A stretch of DNA of 64,000 nt from Methanococcoides sp. (GCA_021108185.1 JAIORJ010000133.1:1-64000), one strand, 5' to 3'; positions 35,011 to 45,483 are shown, counted from the first letter of the stretch. The notes: a model not told the origin generated them from the sequence alone. Translations and numbers: made by a program.

Positions 35011-36081
35011 ATGACCATTCCCGAAGAGATCATTGAACGGGCCCACAGGGGAAAAGCAACAAAGGAAGATGCAATTGCACTTCTGGATGTAAATCCCTTC
35101 GAACTTTACACACTCGCAGACAACCTGCGTAAAGAAGCCGTTGGTGATACAGTGACCTATGTCACCAACAGGAATATCTACATCACCAATATGTGCAAGG
35201 GACACTGCGGTTTCTGCAGTTTCAGAGAAGAGAAAGGGTACATACTGACCATTGAAGAGATACTTGAACAGGTAGGACAGGCAGAAAAGGCAGGTGCTGT
35301 GGAGATCTGCATCCAGGGCGGTTATCTTCCACAACTGGACCTTGAATTCTATAATGAGATCGTGAAAAGCATACACACAAAATATCCTAATATGACCATA
35401 CATGGATTCTCACCCATGGAGATCCACTATGCTTCATCCCTTTCAAAAACACCTATCGAAGATGCCTTTAGCGAACTGAAAAAAAGTGGCCTGGGCACAC
35501 TTACCGGGACATCCGCAGAAATACTTGTGGACCGTGTACGAAAGATCATCTGCGAGGATAAGATCACAACAGACCAGTGGATAGAGACCATCAAAGCGTC
35601 CCACAGGGTCGGCCTGCGCACCAATGCCACCATAATGTACGGTCATGTGGAGACCTGGGAAGAACGGTTCGATCACATACTGACAATACGTGAGATACAG
35701 GAAGAGACCGGTGCGTTCACCGAACTGATAACCATGCCTTTCATGCCCTACAACAACAGTGTTGGAGAGGAGATGCTACGTTCAGGGAAGTTCATGACAA
35801 CCGGAATGGAAGACCTCAAAATGATAGCTATTGCAAGAGTACTGCTCAACAAACACGTGGATAACCTTCAGGCATGCTGGGTAAAACTTGGCAAGAAGCT
35901 TGCACATGTAGCTTTGTCCTGTGGTGCAAATGATCTCGGAGGCACTCTTATGGAAGACCAGATCACCCTGGCATCCGGAGGGCCGAATGGGGAATATCTA
36001 CCACCAGAAGAGCTGGAATGGATCATCAAAAGTGCAGGCCGCAAACCGATGCTAAGGAATGCATTATACGAGGAAATATAA
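35011..36081 (+). CDS. cofH2: FO synthase subunit 2, copy 2 (CofH2)
   Basis: A 356-residue second CofH, again with an intact radical SAM motif (Cys62, 66, 69; CKGHCGFC), YNNSVGEEML and SCGANDLGGTLMED. I chose the ATG at 35011, nine bases after AGGAG; an ATG two codons earlier overlaps the cofH1 stop. Two CofH genes are known in Methanosarcina genomes, so this is a lineage trait rather than a recent event. Both copies look active; division of labour is unknown. cofC follows after one base. Confidence 0.93.
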   Translation: MTIPEEIIERAHRGKATKEDAIALLDVNPFELYTLADNLRKEAVGDTVTYVTNRNIYITNMCKGHCGFCSFREEKGYILTIEEILEQVGQAEKAGAVEICIQGGYLPQLDLEFYNEIVKSIHTKYPNMTIHGFSPMEIHYASSLSKTPIEDAFSELKKSGLGTLTGTSAEILVDRVRKIICEDKITTDQWIETIKASHRVGLRTNATIMYGHVETWEERFDHILTIREIQEETGAFTELITMPFMPYNNSVGEEMLRSGKFMTTGMEDLKMIAIARVLLNKHVDNLQACWVKLGKKLAHVALSCGANDLGGTLMEDQITLASGGPNGEYLPPEELEWIIKSAGRKPMLRNALYEEI

Positions 36082-36082
36082 T

Positions 36083-36730
36083 ATGAGAGCGGTCATTCCT
36101 TATAAGAACGAAAATGCAAAATCAAGGCTATCTCCAGTCCTCTCAAAGGAAGAAAGAGAAGAGTTCGTAGAGCTTATGCTAGAAGATGTCATTAAAGCCC
36201 TTAACGATGCAGGAATGACAACTGTAGACATCCTCACGACCTCAACGGAAGGAATTCCAAAGGAGTTCAAGGGGGATCTCATTGTCACAGAACCCGGACT
36301 GAACGAGTCTATAAATGAATACTTGCAAAATGCCAGCGAACCCGTATTGATAATCATGGCTGACCTGCCCCTTGTGACCGGCGACCATATCAGAAAGATA
36401 ACATCAGTTTCAGAAGATGTCGTCATCGTTCCGGGAAAAGGCGGAGGAACTAACATCCTTTTCATACGTCATCCGAACGAGTTCACTGTAAAATATCACG
36501 ATTGTAGTTTCACAAGCCATTGTGAGATCACTGAAGATCTCGACAAGAGCATGCACATATTCGATTCATTCCTTGCAAGTACCGATATCGATGAACCCCA
36601 TGATATTGTTGAGCTCATGCTTCACGGAAAAGGAAAGGCAAAAGAATATGCAGAGAAACGGTTCGGTTCTGAGACCGGAAAAGGAAGAGTGAAGATCTCA
36701 CCCCTATCAAAGCTTTCCAGTTTCATCTGA
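36083..36730 (+). CDS. cofC: 2-phospho-L-lactate guanylyltransferase (CofC)
   Basis: A 215-residue nucleotidyltransferase that activates 2-phospholactate (or phosphoenolpyruvate) with GTP for attachment to FO. It shows the GT-A-like start MRAVIPYKNENAKSRLSPVL, the LIIMADLPLVTG metal-site region and VPGKGGGTNILF. The true start is the ATG directly after cofH2's stop. Its 3' end overlaps cutA on the other strand by 24 bases. With cofG and both cofH genes it forms a four-gene F420 unit. Confidence 0.93.
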   Translation: MRAVIPYKNENAKSRLSPVLSKEEREEFVELMLEDVIKALNDAGMTTVDILTTSTEGIPKEFKGDLIVTEPGLNESINEYLQNASEPVLIIMADLPLVTGDHIRKITSVSEDVVIVPGKGGGTNILFIRHPNEFTVKYHDCSFTSHCEITEDLDKSMHIFDSFLASTDIDEPHDIVELMLHGKGKAKEYAEKRFGSETGKGRVKISPLSKLSSFI

Positions 36731-37021
36731 GATCCACTGCAAATACTCCTCATCCCCGGAAATATCCCAGCAGACGATACATGGAAGCTCATAGCTATGC
36801 AGCGACCTTACTGTTTCTTTTAATTCATCAAATCTTGCAGAGATGGTTTTTAGCACGACTGCAACTTCCTGATCTTCAACGACCTTACCACCCCACCGGT
36901 AAACAGAGTCCATACGATGAAAATTAGCACATGCTGCAAGATTCCTTGACACCAGCTCTTTTCCCAACATTCGAGCTTCATCCATACTTCCCGCAGTAAC
37001 GTAGACAATGATATGCTGCAT
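36707..37021 (-). CDS. cutA: CutA divalent-ion tolerance family protein
   Basis: A 104-residue CutA1 protein, a very stable trimer of unclear role first linked to copper tolerance. Family marks are YVTAGSMDEARMLGKELVSR, NLAACANFHRMDSVYRWGGK, VAVVLKT and the closing SYELPCIVCWDISGDEEYLQW. It is full length. The ATG follows AGGAGG nearby (GTCCTCCTTTAT on the other strand). It converges with cofC with a 24-base overlap. Confidence 0.95.
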   Translation of the reverse strand: MQHIIVYVTAGSMDEARMLGKELVSRNLAACANFHRMDSVYRWGGKVVEDQEVAVVLKTISARFDELKETVRSLHSYELPCIVCWDISGDEEYLQWISDETGKL

Positions 37022-37352
37022 ATAAAGGAGGAGGGTTTTAAGAACATATAAAATGTCGTTTAGTTCATCGTAAGAAAATAGTATAAGCTGTTTTGCACGG
37101 CATTAATGACACAATTACCAATTTTCCCTGCAATATTGCCAAAAGTCGCATAGCAATAAGAACAAAATATCGATCCTGAAATAACTGATATTAATAGTAT
37201 TGTCCTAAAAGAGAAAACTTGTCCACTATTTTTAGCATCTTATAAGTACTAACATATAAATATCACCATTATGAAAAATGGATGCCACGAAACATATATT
37301 ATAATGGAAGTAATAATGATAGCAACACATCTGAACTATTCGGTGATAATCA
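37022..37352. other. Divergent spacer between cutA and the ferredoxin gene
   Basis: AT-rich, no gene seen. TATA-like TTATAAGTACTAACATATAAA stretches near 37240-37262 and a TATATTATAATGG near 37292-37304 are candidate promoters for the ferredoxin-reductase pair. The half nearer cutA should carry its promoter. Confidence 0.5.
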
Positions 37353-37526
37353 ATGAGCATCAGTGTAAATAAATATATATGTGGATACTGCGGTGCATGT
37401 GTAGGGGTATGTCCAACGGGAGCTCTGGAACTTGTCGAAACATGGATAGAAGTAGACAATAAATGTACTGGATGTGGCATTTGTCAGAAAATATGCCCGC
37501 TCGGAGCCATCGAGGTGAACAGATGA
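37353..37526 (+). CDS. 57-residue 2[4Fe-4S] ferredoxin
   Basis: A minimal ferredoxin with two complete cluster motifs: Cys10, 13, 16, 20 ([12 protein letters not shown]) and Cys38, 41, 44, 48 ([12 protein letters not shown]). The ATG follows GGTGATAA. Its TGA overlaps the ATG of the geranylgeranyl reductase (ATGA). In Methanosarcina acetivorans an adjacent ferredoxin of this kind is known to be needed for full reduction of geranylgeranyl lipid chains by the reductase, so this is the expected electron donor. Confidence 0.92.
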   Translation: MSISVNKYICGYCGACVGVCPTGALELVETWIEVDNKCTGCGICQKICPLGAIEVNR

Positions 37527-38746
37527 AAGACCACTACGATGTCATTGTTGTTGGCGCAGGGCCGGGAGGATCCATTGCTGCAAAAACCGCAGCAAAGGAA
37601 GGGCTCGACGTATTAATGATAGAAAAAAGGCAGGAGATCGGCGACCCCATCAGATGCGCTGAAGGCGTAGGCAAATTTCATTTAAAACAACATATTGAAC
37701 CAGATCCACGATGGATATGTGCAGACGTAAAAGGATCATGCATAATTTCACCGGACGGAACAAGGGTCGAAATGGCAGAGGAGATGTCCGGCGGGGAAGT
37801 GGGTTATGTACTCGAGCGGAAGATCTTTGACAGAGCACTTGCTAACGAAAGCGCATTGGCCGGTGCTGAGGTCATGGTCAAGACAAGAGCAACTGACCTG
37901 ATAATTGAAAATGATACAGTCTGCGGAATAAAGCTCATGCATTTGGGAAAAATGCATGAAGTGCGCTCAAAGATAGTTATTGGCGCAGACGGAATGGAAT
38001 CAAAAGTCGGACGTTGGGCAGGTATTGAAACAGCAGTAAAGCCATCCGAGATGGAAACCTGTGCGCAGTACCTTGTGAGCAATGCCAACATTGACCAGGA
38101 ATTCTGCCATTTCTACCTAGGAAATGAGATAGCACCTGCCGGTTATGTATGGATGTTCCCCAAAGGTGGCAACAAGGCAAATGTGGGAATAGGCATACTG
38201 GGTAGCAAATCCGGAGAGGACAGAGCCATAGACCTTCTCAATGACTTTATGGAAAAGAACATGCCTGATGCCAAGATAATCGAAATGGTCATCGGAGGCG
38301 TACCTGTTTGTGGAACTATCGATAGAACGATAGCCAATGGACTTATGCTTGTAGGAGATGCTGCGCGTCAGTCAGACCCAATAACAGGTGGCGGAATTAT
38401 CAATGCAATGAATGCAGGCAAGATGGCAGGAGAGATAGCTGCCAAGGCGATCCGAACTGGCGATTGTTCCACAGATACCCTCCAGGAATATGAAGAACTC
38501 TGGAGAAAGACAATTGGAAAAGAGATCAATAATAATCTTATTGTCAAAGAAACGTTCGTCAATTTCACTGACGAAGACCTTAATTCCCTTGCATACTCCC
38601 TCAAGGATGTTAATTTCACAAGCATGAGCCTTCTGGACCTTTTGAAAGCCTTGTTCAAAGCAAATAAGAAGCTGCTATGGGACCTCAGAGTGATATTCAA
38701 AGATTTCATAAAGAACGACATTGATTTCAAGTACAAAGCAGAATAA
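37523..38746 (+). CDS. Digeranylgeranylglycerophospholipid reductase (geranylgeranyl reductase)
   Basis: A 407-residue flavoprotein that saturates the geranylgeranyl chains of archaeal membrane lipids. The FAD-binding [20 protein letters not shown] is at 11-30, [12 protein letters not shown] carries the family cysteine, [19 protein letters not shown] follows, and [20 protein letters not shown] closes the FAD site. The start is the ATG that overlaps the ferredoxin stop; a start 20 codons upstream would lie in the ferredoxin gene. Cold-adapted Methanococcoides leave some double bonds, and incomplete reduction by such enzymes is the accepted explanation. Confidence 0.92.
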   Translation: MKDHYDVIVVGAGPGGSIAAKTAAKEGLDVLMIEKRQEIGDPIRCAEGVGKFHLKQHIEPDPRWICADVKGSCIISPDGTRVEMAEEMSGGEVGYVLERKIFDRALANESALAGAEVMVKTRATDLIIENDTVCGIKLMHLGKMHEVRSKIVIGADGMESKVGRWAGIETAVKPSEMETCAQYLVSNANIDQEFCHFYLGNEIAPAGYVWMFPKGGNKANVGIGILGSKSGEDRAIDLLNDFMEKNMPDAKIIEMVIGGVPVCGTIDRTIANGLMLVGDAARQSDPITGGGIINAMNAGKMAGEIAAKAIRTGDCSTDTLQEYEELWRKTIGKEINNNLIVKETFVNFTDEDLNSLAYSLKDVNFTSMSLLDLLKALFKANKKLLWDLRVIFKDFIKNDIDFKYKAE

Positions 38747-38792
38747 AACATCTTTTCGCTTCATCCAAAACAGATGAAGCAATATCTCTTTT

Positions 38793-40235
38793 TCACCGTT
38801 TCCAGAACTCAGGGGTCAGCATCACTATAACAGTGAATACTTCCAACCGTCCGACCCACATATTGGCAATAAGGACAAGTTTACCTATCGCAGGAACCGT
38901 ACTAAAGTTTGCCATTGGTCCTACCAGATTGAAACCCGGACCAATATTACCCAATGTTGCGATCGACGCAGTTATGGAACTTGTAAGGTCCATGCCAAGA
39001 ATTGTAAGAATTGTAGAACTGAGTAAAAAGATAAGTAAATAGATGACAACAAAGGAAATAATTGCATGCATAATGTCTCCTGGCACACTTTTCCCATTGA
39101 ACTTCACAGGCCTTATAGCCTTAGGATGAATTGCCTTAAAAAGTTCACGGCGGGCATATTTCAGTAATATCAGAACTCTGACGACCTTAATTCCCCCTGC
39201 AGTTGAACCGGCACATCCCCCGATGAACATTATAGCCAGCAGTATGACCTTTCCTGAGTCAGACCATAAATTAAAATCAGCAGTTGCATACCCGGTCGTA
39301 GTCAGAATGGAAAGAACCTGAAATACCGCATATCTGAATGCTGTGGGTATCGTATCATAAGTATCCCTCAGAAGGATCCCGGTCAACAGAATAGTTGCGA
39401 TAGCCACAATCGCAAAATAGAACTTGAATTCATTGTCTTTTATGAGACTTTTTTTGTCAGAATATAAGGTCTTGTAATGCAAAGCAAAATTTGCACCTGC
39501 TATGAACATGAACAATGTGATTATACCTTCTATCAAAGGACTGTCAAAAGCAGCAACACTATCAGCATATGTGGAAAAACCACCACAAGCCATTGTGGTG
39601 AACGTATGTGTAGAAGCATCGTAGAATGACATCCCTGCTGCAAGTAACAGTATAAGTTCAAGTACCGATATCGAGACATAGACCGCCCACAGTATCTTTG
39701 CGGTTTCCCTTATTCTCGGCTTGATCTGATCCTCTTTTGGACCTGGAGCTTCTGCGCGGAACATCTGTCTGCCAGCAACCCCCAATTTCGGAAGAATGGC
39801 AATGAACAACATAATGATACCCATTCCACCTATCCACTGGGTCATACTTCTCCAGAACAAAAGGCTTCTCGAATGACTTTCAATATCCACGAAGATCGTT
39901 GCCCCAGTAGTTGTAAAGCCTGACATGGATTCGAACAGAGCATTAAGAGGAGTTACACCATCGAACATGTAAGGGATAGAACCAAATAAAGCAGCTGCAA
40001 ACCATCCAAATGCAACTATGGCAAACCCTTCTCTTTTTTCCCATTCGTCCTCACCGGTGGATACGAACCTAAAGGAAAGCAGAGACCCAACAGTTGTCGT
40101 CACTGCGAAAGATACTGCAAAAGGATAGGGGGACTCGCCGTAATACATTGCGACTACCAGAGGTATAAGCATCAAAGGCCCAAGAAAACAAAGAAGAGAA
40201 CCCAATACGTTAAATACTACCCTATAGTTTATCAA
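38793..40235 (-). CDS. trkH: Potassium uptake protein TrkH
   Basis: A 480-residue membrane protein of the Trk/Ktr superfamily with four pore repeats. Selectivity-filter segments include MSGFTTTGATI (first), MACGGFSTYADS (second), LTTTGYATADF (third) and IATLGNIGPGFNLVGP (fourth), each with the central glycine. It mediates K+ uptake and needs the cytosolic TrkA ring. It lies 18 nt downstream of trkA on the same strand. Length is normal. Confidence 0.95.
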   Translation of the reverse strand: MINYRVVFNVLGSLLCFLGPLMLIPLVVAMYYGESPYPFAVSFAVTTTVGSLLSFRFVSTGEDEWEKREGFAIVAFGWFAAALFGSIPYMFDGVTPLNALFESMSGFTTTGATIFVDIESHSRSLLFWRSMTQWIGGMGIIMLFIAILPKLGVAGRQMFRAEAPGPKEDQIKPRIRETAKILWAVYVSISVLELILLLAAGMSFYDASTHTFTTMACGGFSTYADSVAAFDSPLIEGIITLFMFIAGANFALHYKTLYSDKKSLIKDNEFKFYFAIVAIATILLTGILLRDTYDTIPTAFRYAVFQVLSILTTTGYATADFNLWSDSGKVILLAIMFIGGCAGSTAGGIKVVRVLILLKYARRELFKAIHPKAIRPVKFNGKSVPGDIMHAIISFVVIYLLIFLLSSTILTILGMDLTSSITASIATLGNIGPGFNLVGPMANFSTVPAIGKLVLIANMWVGRLEVFTVIVMLTPEFWKR

Positions 40236-40253
40236 AATAGAGACCTTCCAATT

Positions 40254-41588
40254 TTACTTGAACAACCGTTCAACTTTTTGATGTGCAGAAGGTAATAAGA
40301 ACACAAGGACACGGTCCCCTTCTTTAATGATATAATTACCACGGGGAACGAATGTATCCCCTTTATGTACCACCATACATACAAGAGAGCCTTCCGGGAA
40401 CTTTACGTTCTTCAAAGGTTTACCGGTCACCTTGGAGGTACTGGATGCATTATACTCTATGATCTCGGCCTTTTCACCTTCGATCATTGTCAATGCTTCA
40501 ATACCAGTACCCATCGTCAATTTCAGAACTTCATTGATAGTAGCTTCCCTTGGACTTACCGCACGGTCCACGCCCACCAATTCGAACAATGGCACATAAT
40601 CAAGATGGTCAGCCCTTACAATAACCTTCTTTGCACCAAGTTGCTTGGACAGAAGAGCACATAACAGATTTTTCTCATCACTGTCAGTAACGGAGATGAC
40701 GACATCCATATCCTGGACACCTTCTTCTTTTAGAAGATGTATATCAGTCCCATTTCCTTTCAGGACAAGAACTTTAGGAAGGAGATCTGCAATAGATTCA
40801 CATCTATCCAGATTCTTTTCAATTATCTTGATACTCGTGTTGCTTTTCTCCAGAAGCTTTGCAAGATAGAAACCAACTGTCCCACCGCCGATAATGAGAA
40901 CTCGCTTCACACTTTCGGTATGTCCGGCAAAGAGATTACCAATGTCTATCATTGCATCGGCTTTTCCGATGACCACAACGTGGTCACCTTTGTGAATCAC
41001 ATCGTCACCATGTGGAATGATAATATTTGATTCTCTATAGAGTGCACTCACAATACAACATTCAGAAAGATCAAGGTCTTTCATTTTTTTGTCAACAAGA
41101 TCGCTTTCATCCGACACAACGAATTCCATCATCTTGACCTTTCCATCTGCAAACACCTCAGCATCTATTGCAGAAGGCATAGAAAGAATCTCAGCGACCT
41201 CAGAAGCCAAAGCAAGCTCAGGGCATATCATGACATCGATACCTACCTGAGTGCGCGTTGCAACAGGCCTGTCGATATAATCAGGGTTCGTTACCCTCGC
41301 CATTGTCTTGAGATGTTTGTGTAAAGGAGATATCAGCTTGGCAGTCGTACAGGTAACAATGTTCAATTCATCTGAACCCGTTACGGCAACAAGGAGATCG
41401 GCATCGTTTATCACAAGCTCAAGAATAGAAACATTTGCACCATTACCCTGGATCACCTGTACATCCAGTTCATCAGCTCTCGCACATGCGTCCTCATCAA
41501 TATCAATGACAACAACATCATTGTTGAGATAGAGAGAACTTGCAATATGAAATCCTACTTCTCCAGCACCTACGATAATGATCTTCAT
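40254..41588 (-). CDS. trkA: Potassium uptake regulator TrkA (two RCK modules)
   Basis: A 444-residue cytosolic partner of TrkH. Two RCK_N NAD-binding halves start with IIIVGAGEVGFHIASSL (3-19) and VLIIGGGTVGFYLAKLL (about 231-247). Each is followed by an RCK_C ligand domain, the second ending RVLVFLLPSAHQKVERLF. It gates uptake in response to ATP, ADP or NADH in the family. Both Rossmann motifs look intact. It is upstream of trkH in one unit. Confidence 0.95.
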   Translation of the reverse strand: MKIIIVGAGEVGFHIASSLYLNNDVVVIDIDEDACARADELDVQVIQGNGANVSILELVINDADLLVAVTGSDELNIVTCTTAKLISPLHKHLKTMARVTNPDYIDRPVATRTQVGIDVMICPELALASEVAEILSMPSAIDAEVFADGKVKMMEFVVSDESDLVDKKMKDLDLSECCIVSALYRESNIIIPHGDDVIHKGDHVVVIGKADAMIDIGNLFAGHTESVKRVLIIGGGTVGFYLAKLLEKSNTSIKIIEKNLDRCESIADLLPKVLVLKGNGTDIHLLKEEGVQDMDVVISVTDSDEKNLLCALLSKQLGAKKVIVRADHLDYVPLFELVGVDRAVSPREATINEVLKLTMGTGIEALTMIEGEKAEIIEYNASSTSKVTGKPLKNVKFPEGSLVCMVVHKGDTFVPRGNYIIKEGDRVLVFLLPSAHQKVERLFK

Positions 41589-41681
41589 AAATCACACAGC
41601 CCTGTGAAAATAATTGAAATTATAAAGAATGGTTAATGAAACATATCTATGTTAAAGGTTACTGCAAAAATAAAAGAGTGA

Positions 41682-41708
41682 AAAAGAAAAATATTTAGGC
41701 ACGTGCCT
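41682..41708 (-). terminator. Candidate terminator after dnaJ
   Basis: On the minus strand a perfect palindrome AGGCACGTGCCT starts at the dnaJ stop codon and is followed by AAATATTTTTCTTTTT. The loop would be very tight, so the hairpin is smaller than the palindrome. It is a plausible end for the grpE-dnaK-dnaJ transcript. Confidence 0.5.
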
Positions 41709-42898
41709 TAATCGGCAGTGCCAACAGAATTATTAGAGGTAGAACTCTCAAATGCATCCTTCAGCTTATCAAAGAAACCTTTTTTTTTCGAACCCTTATG
41801 ATCACCGTTACTTAGCTCCTCGAATTCTTCAAGTAGCTCTTTTTGTTTACCTGTAAGGTTCGTAGGTGTTTCAACGATAACCCTGACAAGCTGGTCACCC
41901 TGACCATGCCCGTGAAGATGTGGCATACCTTTACCCTTTAAGCGTAATACGGAATGTGTCTGAGTACCAGGTTTGATCTTCATCTTCACTTTTCCGTGAA
42001 GTGTCGGCACTTTTATCTCAGTACCCAGGGCCGCCTGTGAGAATGATATTGGAATTCCATAGACAATATCATCGCCAACACGCTCAAACTTATCGTGTTG
42101 CTTGACATGGATGACAATATAGAGATCACCGGGTGGTGCACCGGGGCTACCAGCTTCGCCTTCCCCAGACATCTTCAGTCGCAGACCTGTATCAGCGCCC
42201 TTTGGAACCGAGACACCCATCTTGCGCACTTTCTTTTGCTTGCCTGAACCTCTACAGACAGGACAGGGAGATTCAATGACCTGACCATTTCCATGACAAA
42301 CATCACAAGTGGTTGTGGTCATGAAGTTACCAAGCGGTGTTCTTCTTGCATGGGTTACCTGCCCGCTGCCACGACATGTGGCACATGTTTTAGGACTTGT
42401 GCCTTCCTTTGCACCGGTTCCCCCACATGTTTCACAATTATCTGCACGTGGGATATTTATTTGTACCTTTTCTCCGAAAGCAGCCTGTTCCAGCGTTACG
42501 CCAAGGTCATACCTCAGGTCCGAGCCTCTTGTAGGTCCCTGCCTGCGGCGCCCTCCGCCACCAAAACCGCCGAAGCCGCCACCTCCTCCGAAGATACTGC
42601 CAAAGATATCACCGAGGTCACCAAAATCGCCAAAATCAGCATTTCTAAAAATGTCTTCAGTACTGTATCGACCATCGATACCCGCATGTCCAAAACGATC
42701 ATACTGCGCCTTTTTCTCAGCATCTGAAAGGACAGCATACGCTTCGGAGATCTCCTTGAACTTCTCTTCAGCATCCGCTTCTTTGTTCTTGTCAGGATGA
42801 AATTTCATCGCAAGTTTGCGGTAAGCTTTTTTCAACTCAGTATCAGATGCATCTTTCGATACACCAAGTATTTCATAATAATCTCGCGTGGTCGACAT
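41708..42898 (-). CDS. dnaJ: Chaperone DnaJ (type I Hsp40)
   Basis: A 396-residue DnaJ. The J domain carries HPD at 34-36, followed by a Gly/Phe-rich linker (about 75-120). Four zinc motifs then appear: [24 protein letters not shown] and CPVCRGSG. Substrate-binding beta domains and a low-complexity tail complete the protein. It stimulates DnaK's ATPase. The Hsp70 system was acquired from bacteria in mesophilic methanogens. The ATG follows AAAGGAG, 66 nt after dnaK. Confidence 0.97.
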   Translation of the reverse strand: MSTTRDYYEILGVSKDASDTELKKAYRKLAMKFHPDKNKEADAEEKFKEISEAYAVLSDAEKKAQYDRFGHAGIDGRYSTEDIFRNADFGDFGDLGDIFGSIFGGGGGFGGFGGGGRRRQGPTRGSDLRYDLGVTLEQAAFGEKVQINIPRADNCETCGGTGAKEGTSPKTCATCRGSGQVTHARRTPLGNFMTTTTCDVCHGNGQVIESPCPVCRGSGKQKKVRKMGVSVPKGADTGLRLKMSGEGEAGSPGAPPGDLYIVIHVKQHDKFERVGDDIVYGIPISFSQAALGTEIKVPTLHGKVKMKIKPGTQTHSVLRLKGKGMPHLHGHGQGDQLVRVIVETPTNLTGKQKELLEEFEELSNGDHKGSKKKGFFDKLKDAFESSTSNNSVGTAD

Positions 42899-42964
42899 TA
42901 GAACTCCTTTAAAGGTAAATAAAAGTGCAGATGGAAATCATCTGCACATATTGCCTTCAGGTAT

Positions 42965-44833
42965 TTATTTGTCTTCGTCAACGACTTCATAGTCCGCATC
43001 AACGACATTATCATCTGATGCAGAGCCAGCTGATGAAGGACCACTTGTATCTTCAGAAGCTTCAGCACCAGCACCAGCACCAGCCTCTTTCTGAGCTTTC
43101 TCGTACATTGCAGTAGAAACCTTATAGACAGCTTCCTGAAGTGCTTCGGTCTTGCTCTTGATAGCCTCGAGGTCTTCCCCTTCAAGTGCAGTGTTCAGCT
43201 CAGCTATCGCAGCTTCGATCTGCTCTTTCTGCTGATCGGTTGCAACATCTCCAGCTTCCTTCACGGTCTTTTCAGCAGCATTGACAAGAGAGTCAGCATT
43301 GTTCCTGGTCTCGACCTCTTCCTTGCGTGCCTGATCTTCCTCAGCGTGCAACTCTGCGTCCTTTACCATCCTTTCGATCTCCTCATCGGACAATCCGCCA
43401 GGTTTCTGTATGGATATGGACTGTTCCTTACCAGTTCCGAGATCCTTTGCATTGACATGAAGGATACCATTGGAATCGATATCGAATGTTACTTCGATCT
43501 GTGGCATTCCCCTTGGTGCAGGTGGTATGCCGTCAAGCACAAAACGACCGAGGGTCTTGTTCGCAGATGCGATACCACGTTCACCCTGCAAGATATGAAT
43601 CTCCACAGATGGCTGGCTATCTGCCGCAGTTGAGAATATCTGGCTCTTCTTAACAGGAATAGTAGTGTTCCTCTCGATAAGTGGTGTTGCAACGCCTCCG
43701 AGAGTTTCTATACCCATTGTCAGTGGTGTGACATCGAGAAGAAGAACATCATGGACCTCTCCACTAAGTACGCCTGCCTGAATAGCTGCACCAACTGCAA
43801 CTGCCTCATCGGGATTGATGTTCTTGTACGGGTCCTTTCCAATGAAGTTCTTGACAAGGTCATATACTGCAGGAGTCCTTGTAGAACCGCCGATAAGAAG
43901 TACACGGTCAATGTCCTTTGTGGTCAACTTCGCATCACTAAGAGCCATCTTCATTGATTCGAGGGTCTTAGCTACAAGGTCTTCGGTCATCTTCTCGAAC
44001 TGTGCCCTGGTAAGGTCAATATCAATATGTTTTGGCTGACCATTGGAATCCGCTGTAATGAACGGAAGATTCACATTTGTAGAAGCAACACCGGAAAGTT
44101 CGATCTTTGCTTTTTCTGCAGCATCACTGAGACGCTGGAGAGCAGCCTTGTCATTTGACAGATCGATGCCTTCAGCCTTCTTGAATTCCTCAACAAGGAA
44201 CTCTGTGATCCTCTGATCGAAATCATCTCCACCAAGGTGAGTATCACCGCTTGTGGAAAGCACTTCAAATACACCATCGCCCAACTCAAGGATGGATACA
44301 TCGAAGGTACCTCCTCCGAGATCGTAAACGAGGATCTTGTGGTCGCCTTCCTCTTTGTCAAGACCATATGCAAGAGATGCTGCAGTAGGCTCATTGATGA
44401 TCCTTAGGACCTCAAGACCTGCGATCTGCCCTGCATCTTTGGTTGCCTGTCTCTGAGAATCATTAAAATAAGCAGGTACAGTGATAACCGTCTGAGTGAT
44501 GGTCTCACCGAGATAAGCCTCAGCGTCATCCTTGAGCTTCCTCAGGATCATAGCGGAAACTTCCTGCGGAGTGTAATCCTTACCGTTGAGATTGACATTA
44601 TAGTCGCCTTCACCGATATGACGTTTGATAGAACTTACACTGTTCCCAGGGTTAGCTATCATCTGTCTTTTTGCTACCTGACCTACAAGCTTGTCTCCCT
44701 TCTTTGAAAAACCAACCACTGATGGAGTTGTCCTTCCACCTTCAGCATTTGGAATTACAGTAGGTTTACCGCCTTCGATCACAGCCATACATGAATTAGT
44801 AGTTCCAAGGTCAATACCCAATATCTTTCCCAT
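42965..44833 (-). CDS. dnaK: Chaperone DnaK (Hsp70)
   Basis: A 622-residue Hsp70. ATPase marks are [18 protein letters not shown] (5-22), [17 protein letters not shown] and [11 protein letters not shown]. The substrate domain contains [18 protein letters not shown], and a Ser/Ala/Gly-rich tail ends [13 protein letters not shown]. It folds and protects proteins with DnaJ and GrpE. There is an extended acidic C-terminus rather than a eukaryotic EEVD. It is the middle gene of grpE-dnaK-dnaJ, 77 nt after grpE. Confidence 0.98.
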   Translation of the reverse strand: MGKILGIDLGTTNSCMAVIEGGKPTVIPNAEGGRTTPSVVGFSKKGDKLVGQVAKRQMIANPGNSVSSIKRHIGEGDYNVNLNGKDYTPQEVSAMILRKLKDDAEAYLGETITQTVITVPAYFNDSQRQATKDAGQIAGLEVLRIINEPTAASLAYGLDKEEGDHKILVYDLGGGTFDVSILELGDGVFEVLSTSGDTHLGGDDFDQRITEFLVEEFKKAEGIDLSNDKAALQRLSDAAEKAKIELSGVASTNVNLPFITADSNGQPKHIDIDLTRAQFEKMTEDLVAKTLESMKMALSDAKLTTKDIDRVLLIGGSTRTPAVYDLVKNFIGKDPYKNINPDEAVAVGAAIQAGVLSGEVHDVLLLDVTPLTMGIETLGGVATPLIERNTTIPVKKSQIFSTAADSQPSVEIHILQGERGIASANKTLGRFVLDGIPPAPRGMPQIEVTFDIDSNGILHVNAKDLGTGKEQSISIQKPGGLSDEEIERMVKDAELHAEEDQARKEEVETRNNADSLVNAAEKTVKEAGDVATDQQKEQIEAAIAELNTALEGEDLEAIKSKTEALQEAVYKVSTAMYEKAQKEAGAGAGAEASEDTSGPSSAGSASDDNVVDADYEVVDEDK

Positions 44834-44910
44834 AATAATACCTCATTATATTTGATTAAAATCAGATTAACGGTAGTCTAGTTAGTTCTTTCGTAAAAGA
44901 TACGAAACGT

Positions 44911-45483
44911 TCATTCATCCGGATTCTGTGCAACTGTGACCATCGCATGACGGATGACCTTTGAGTTTAGCTCATAACCGGCTTTACAGACATCAACAAC
45001 ATGATTGTCATCATGCTCAGTAGTCTGCACATGCATCATAGCCTCATGAAAATGGGGATCAAATTCCTTGCCATCACAATCTATCATCTTAAGACCTTCT
45101 TTTTCGAGGATAGATGTGAATTGCTTGAACACCATTTCAACGCCTTCTATAATGGAGTTAGCATCATCTGCCTTTTTAGCAGATTCGAGAGCACGCTCAA
45201 AGTTGTCACGTACCTCAAGCAACTCGACCATTATTTTTTCAAGAGCAAATTTTCGAAATTCTTCTTTTTCCCGCAGGCTTCGATTTCTGAAATTCTCAAA
45301 TTCCGCCCTCTGGCGCATTATTTGTTCATTTAGTTCAGCGATCTGAGAATCACAGGAAGTTTGCAGATCCTCTGTGCTATCAGAAGCATTTTCCTTTAAG
45401 GCTTCTACATCCTCATCTGCACAGCAAGTACAAGGATCGGACTTCTTCTCAGATTTAGATTTCTTTCCAAATTTACCTGTCAT
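44911..45483 (-). CDS. grpE: Nucleotide exchange factor GrpE
   Basis: A 190-residue GrpE. An acidic, cysteine-rich N-terminal segment (KKSDPCTCCADEDVE) precedes a long coiled-coil region from about 40 to 110 (RQRAEFENFRNRSLREKEEF). The C-terminal beta domain carries EVLKKEG-type residues and KAGYELNSKVIRHAMVTVAQ, the family tail motif. It releases ADP from DnaK. The CTCC cluster near residue 20 is unusual for GrpE. It is the first gene of the heat-shock operon, with ATATTTATAG about 60 bases upstream as a TATA candidate. Confidence 0.93.
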   Translation of the reverse strand: MTGKFGKKSKSEKKSDPCTCCADEDVEALKENASDSTEDLQTSCDSQIAELNEQIMRQRAEFENFRNRSLREKEEFRKFALEKIMVELLEVRDNFERALESAKKADDANSIIEGVEMVFKQFTSILEKEGLKMIDCDGKEFDPHFHEAMMHVQTTEHDDNHVVDVCKAGYELNSKVIRHAMVTVAQNPDE

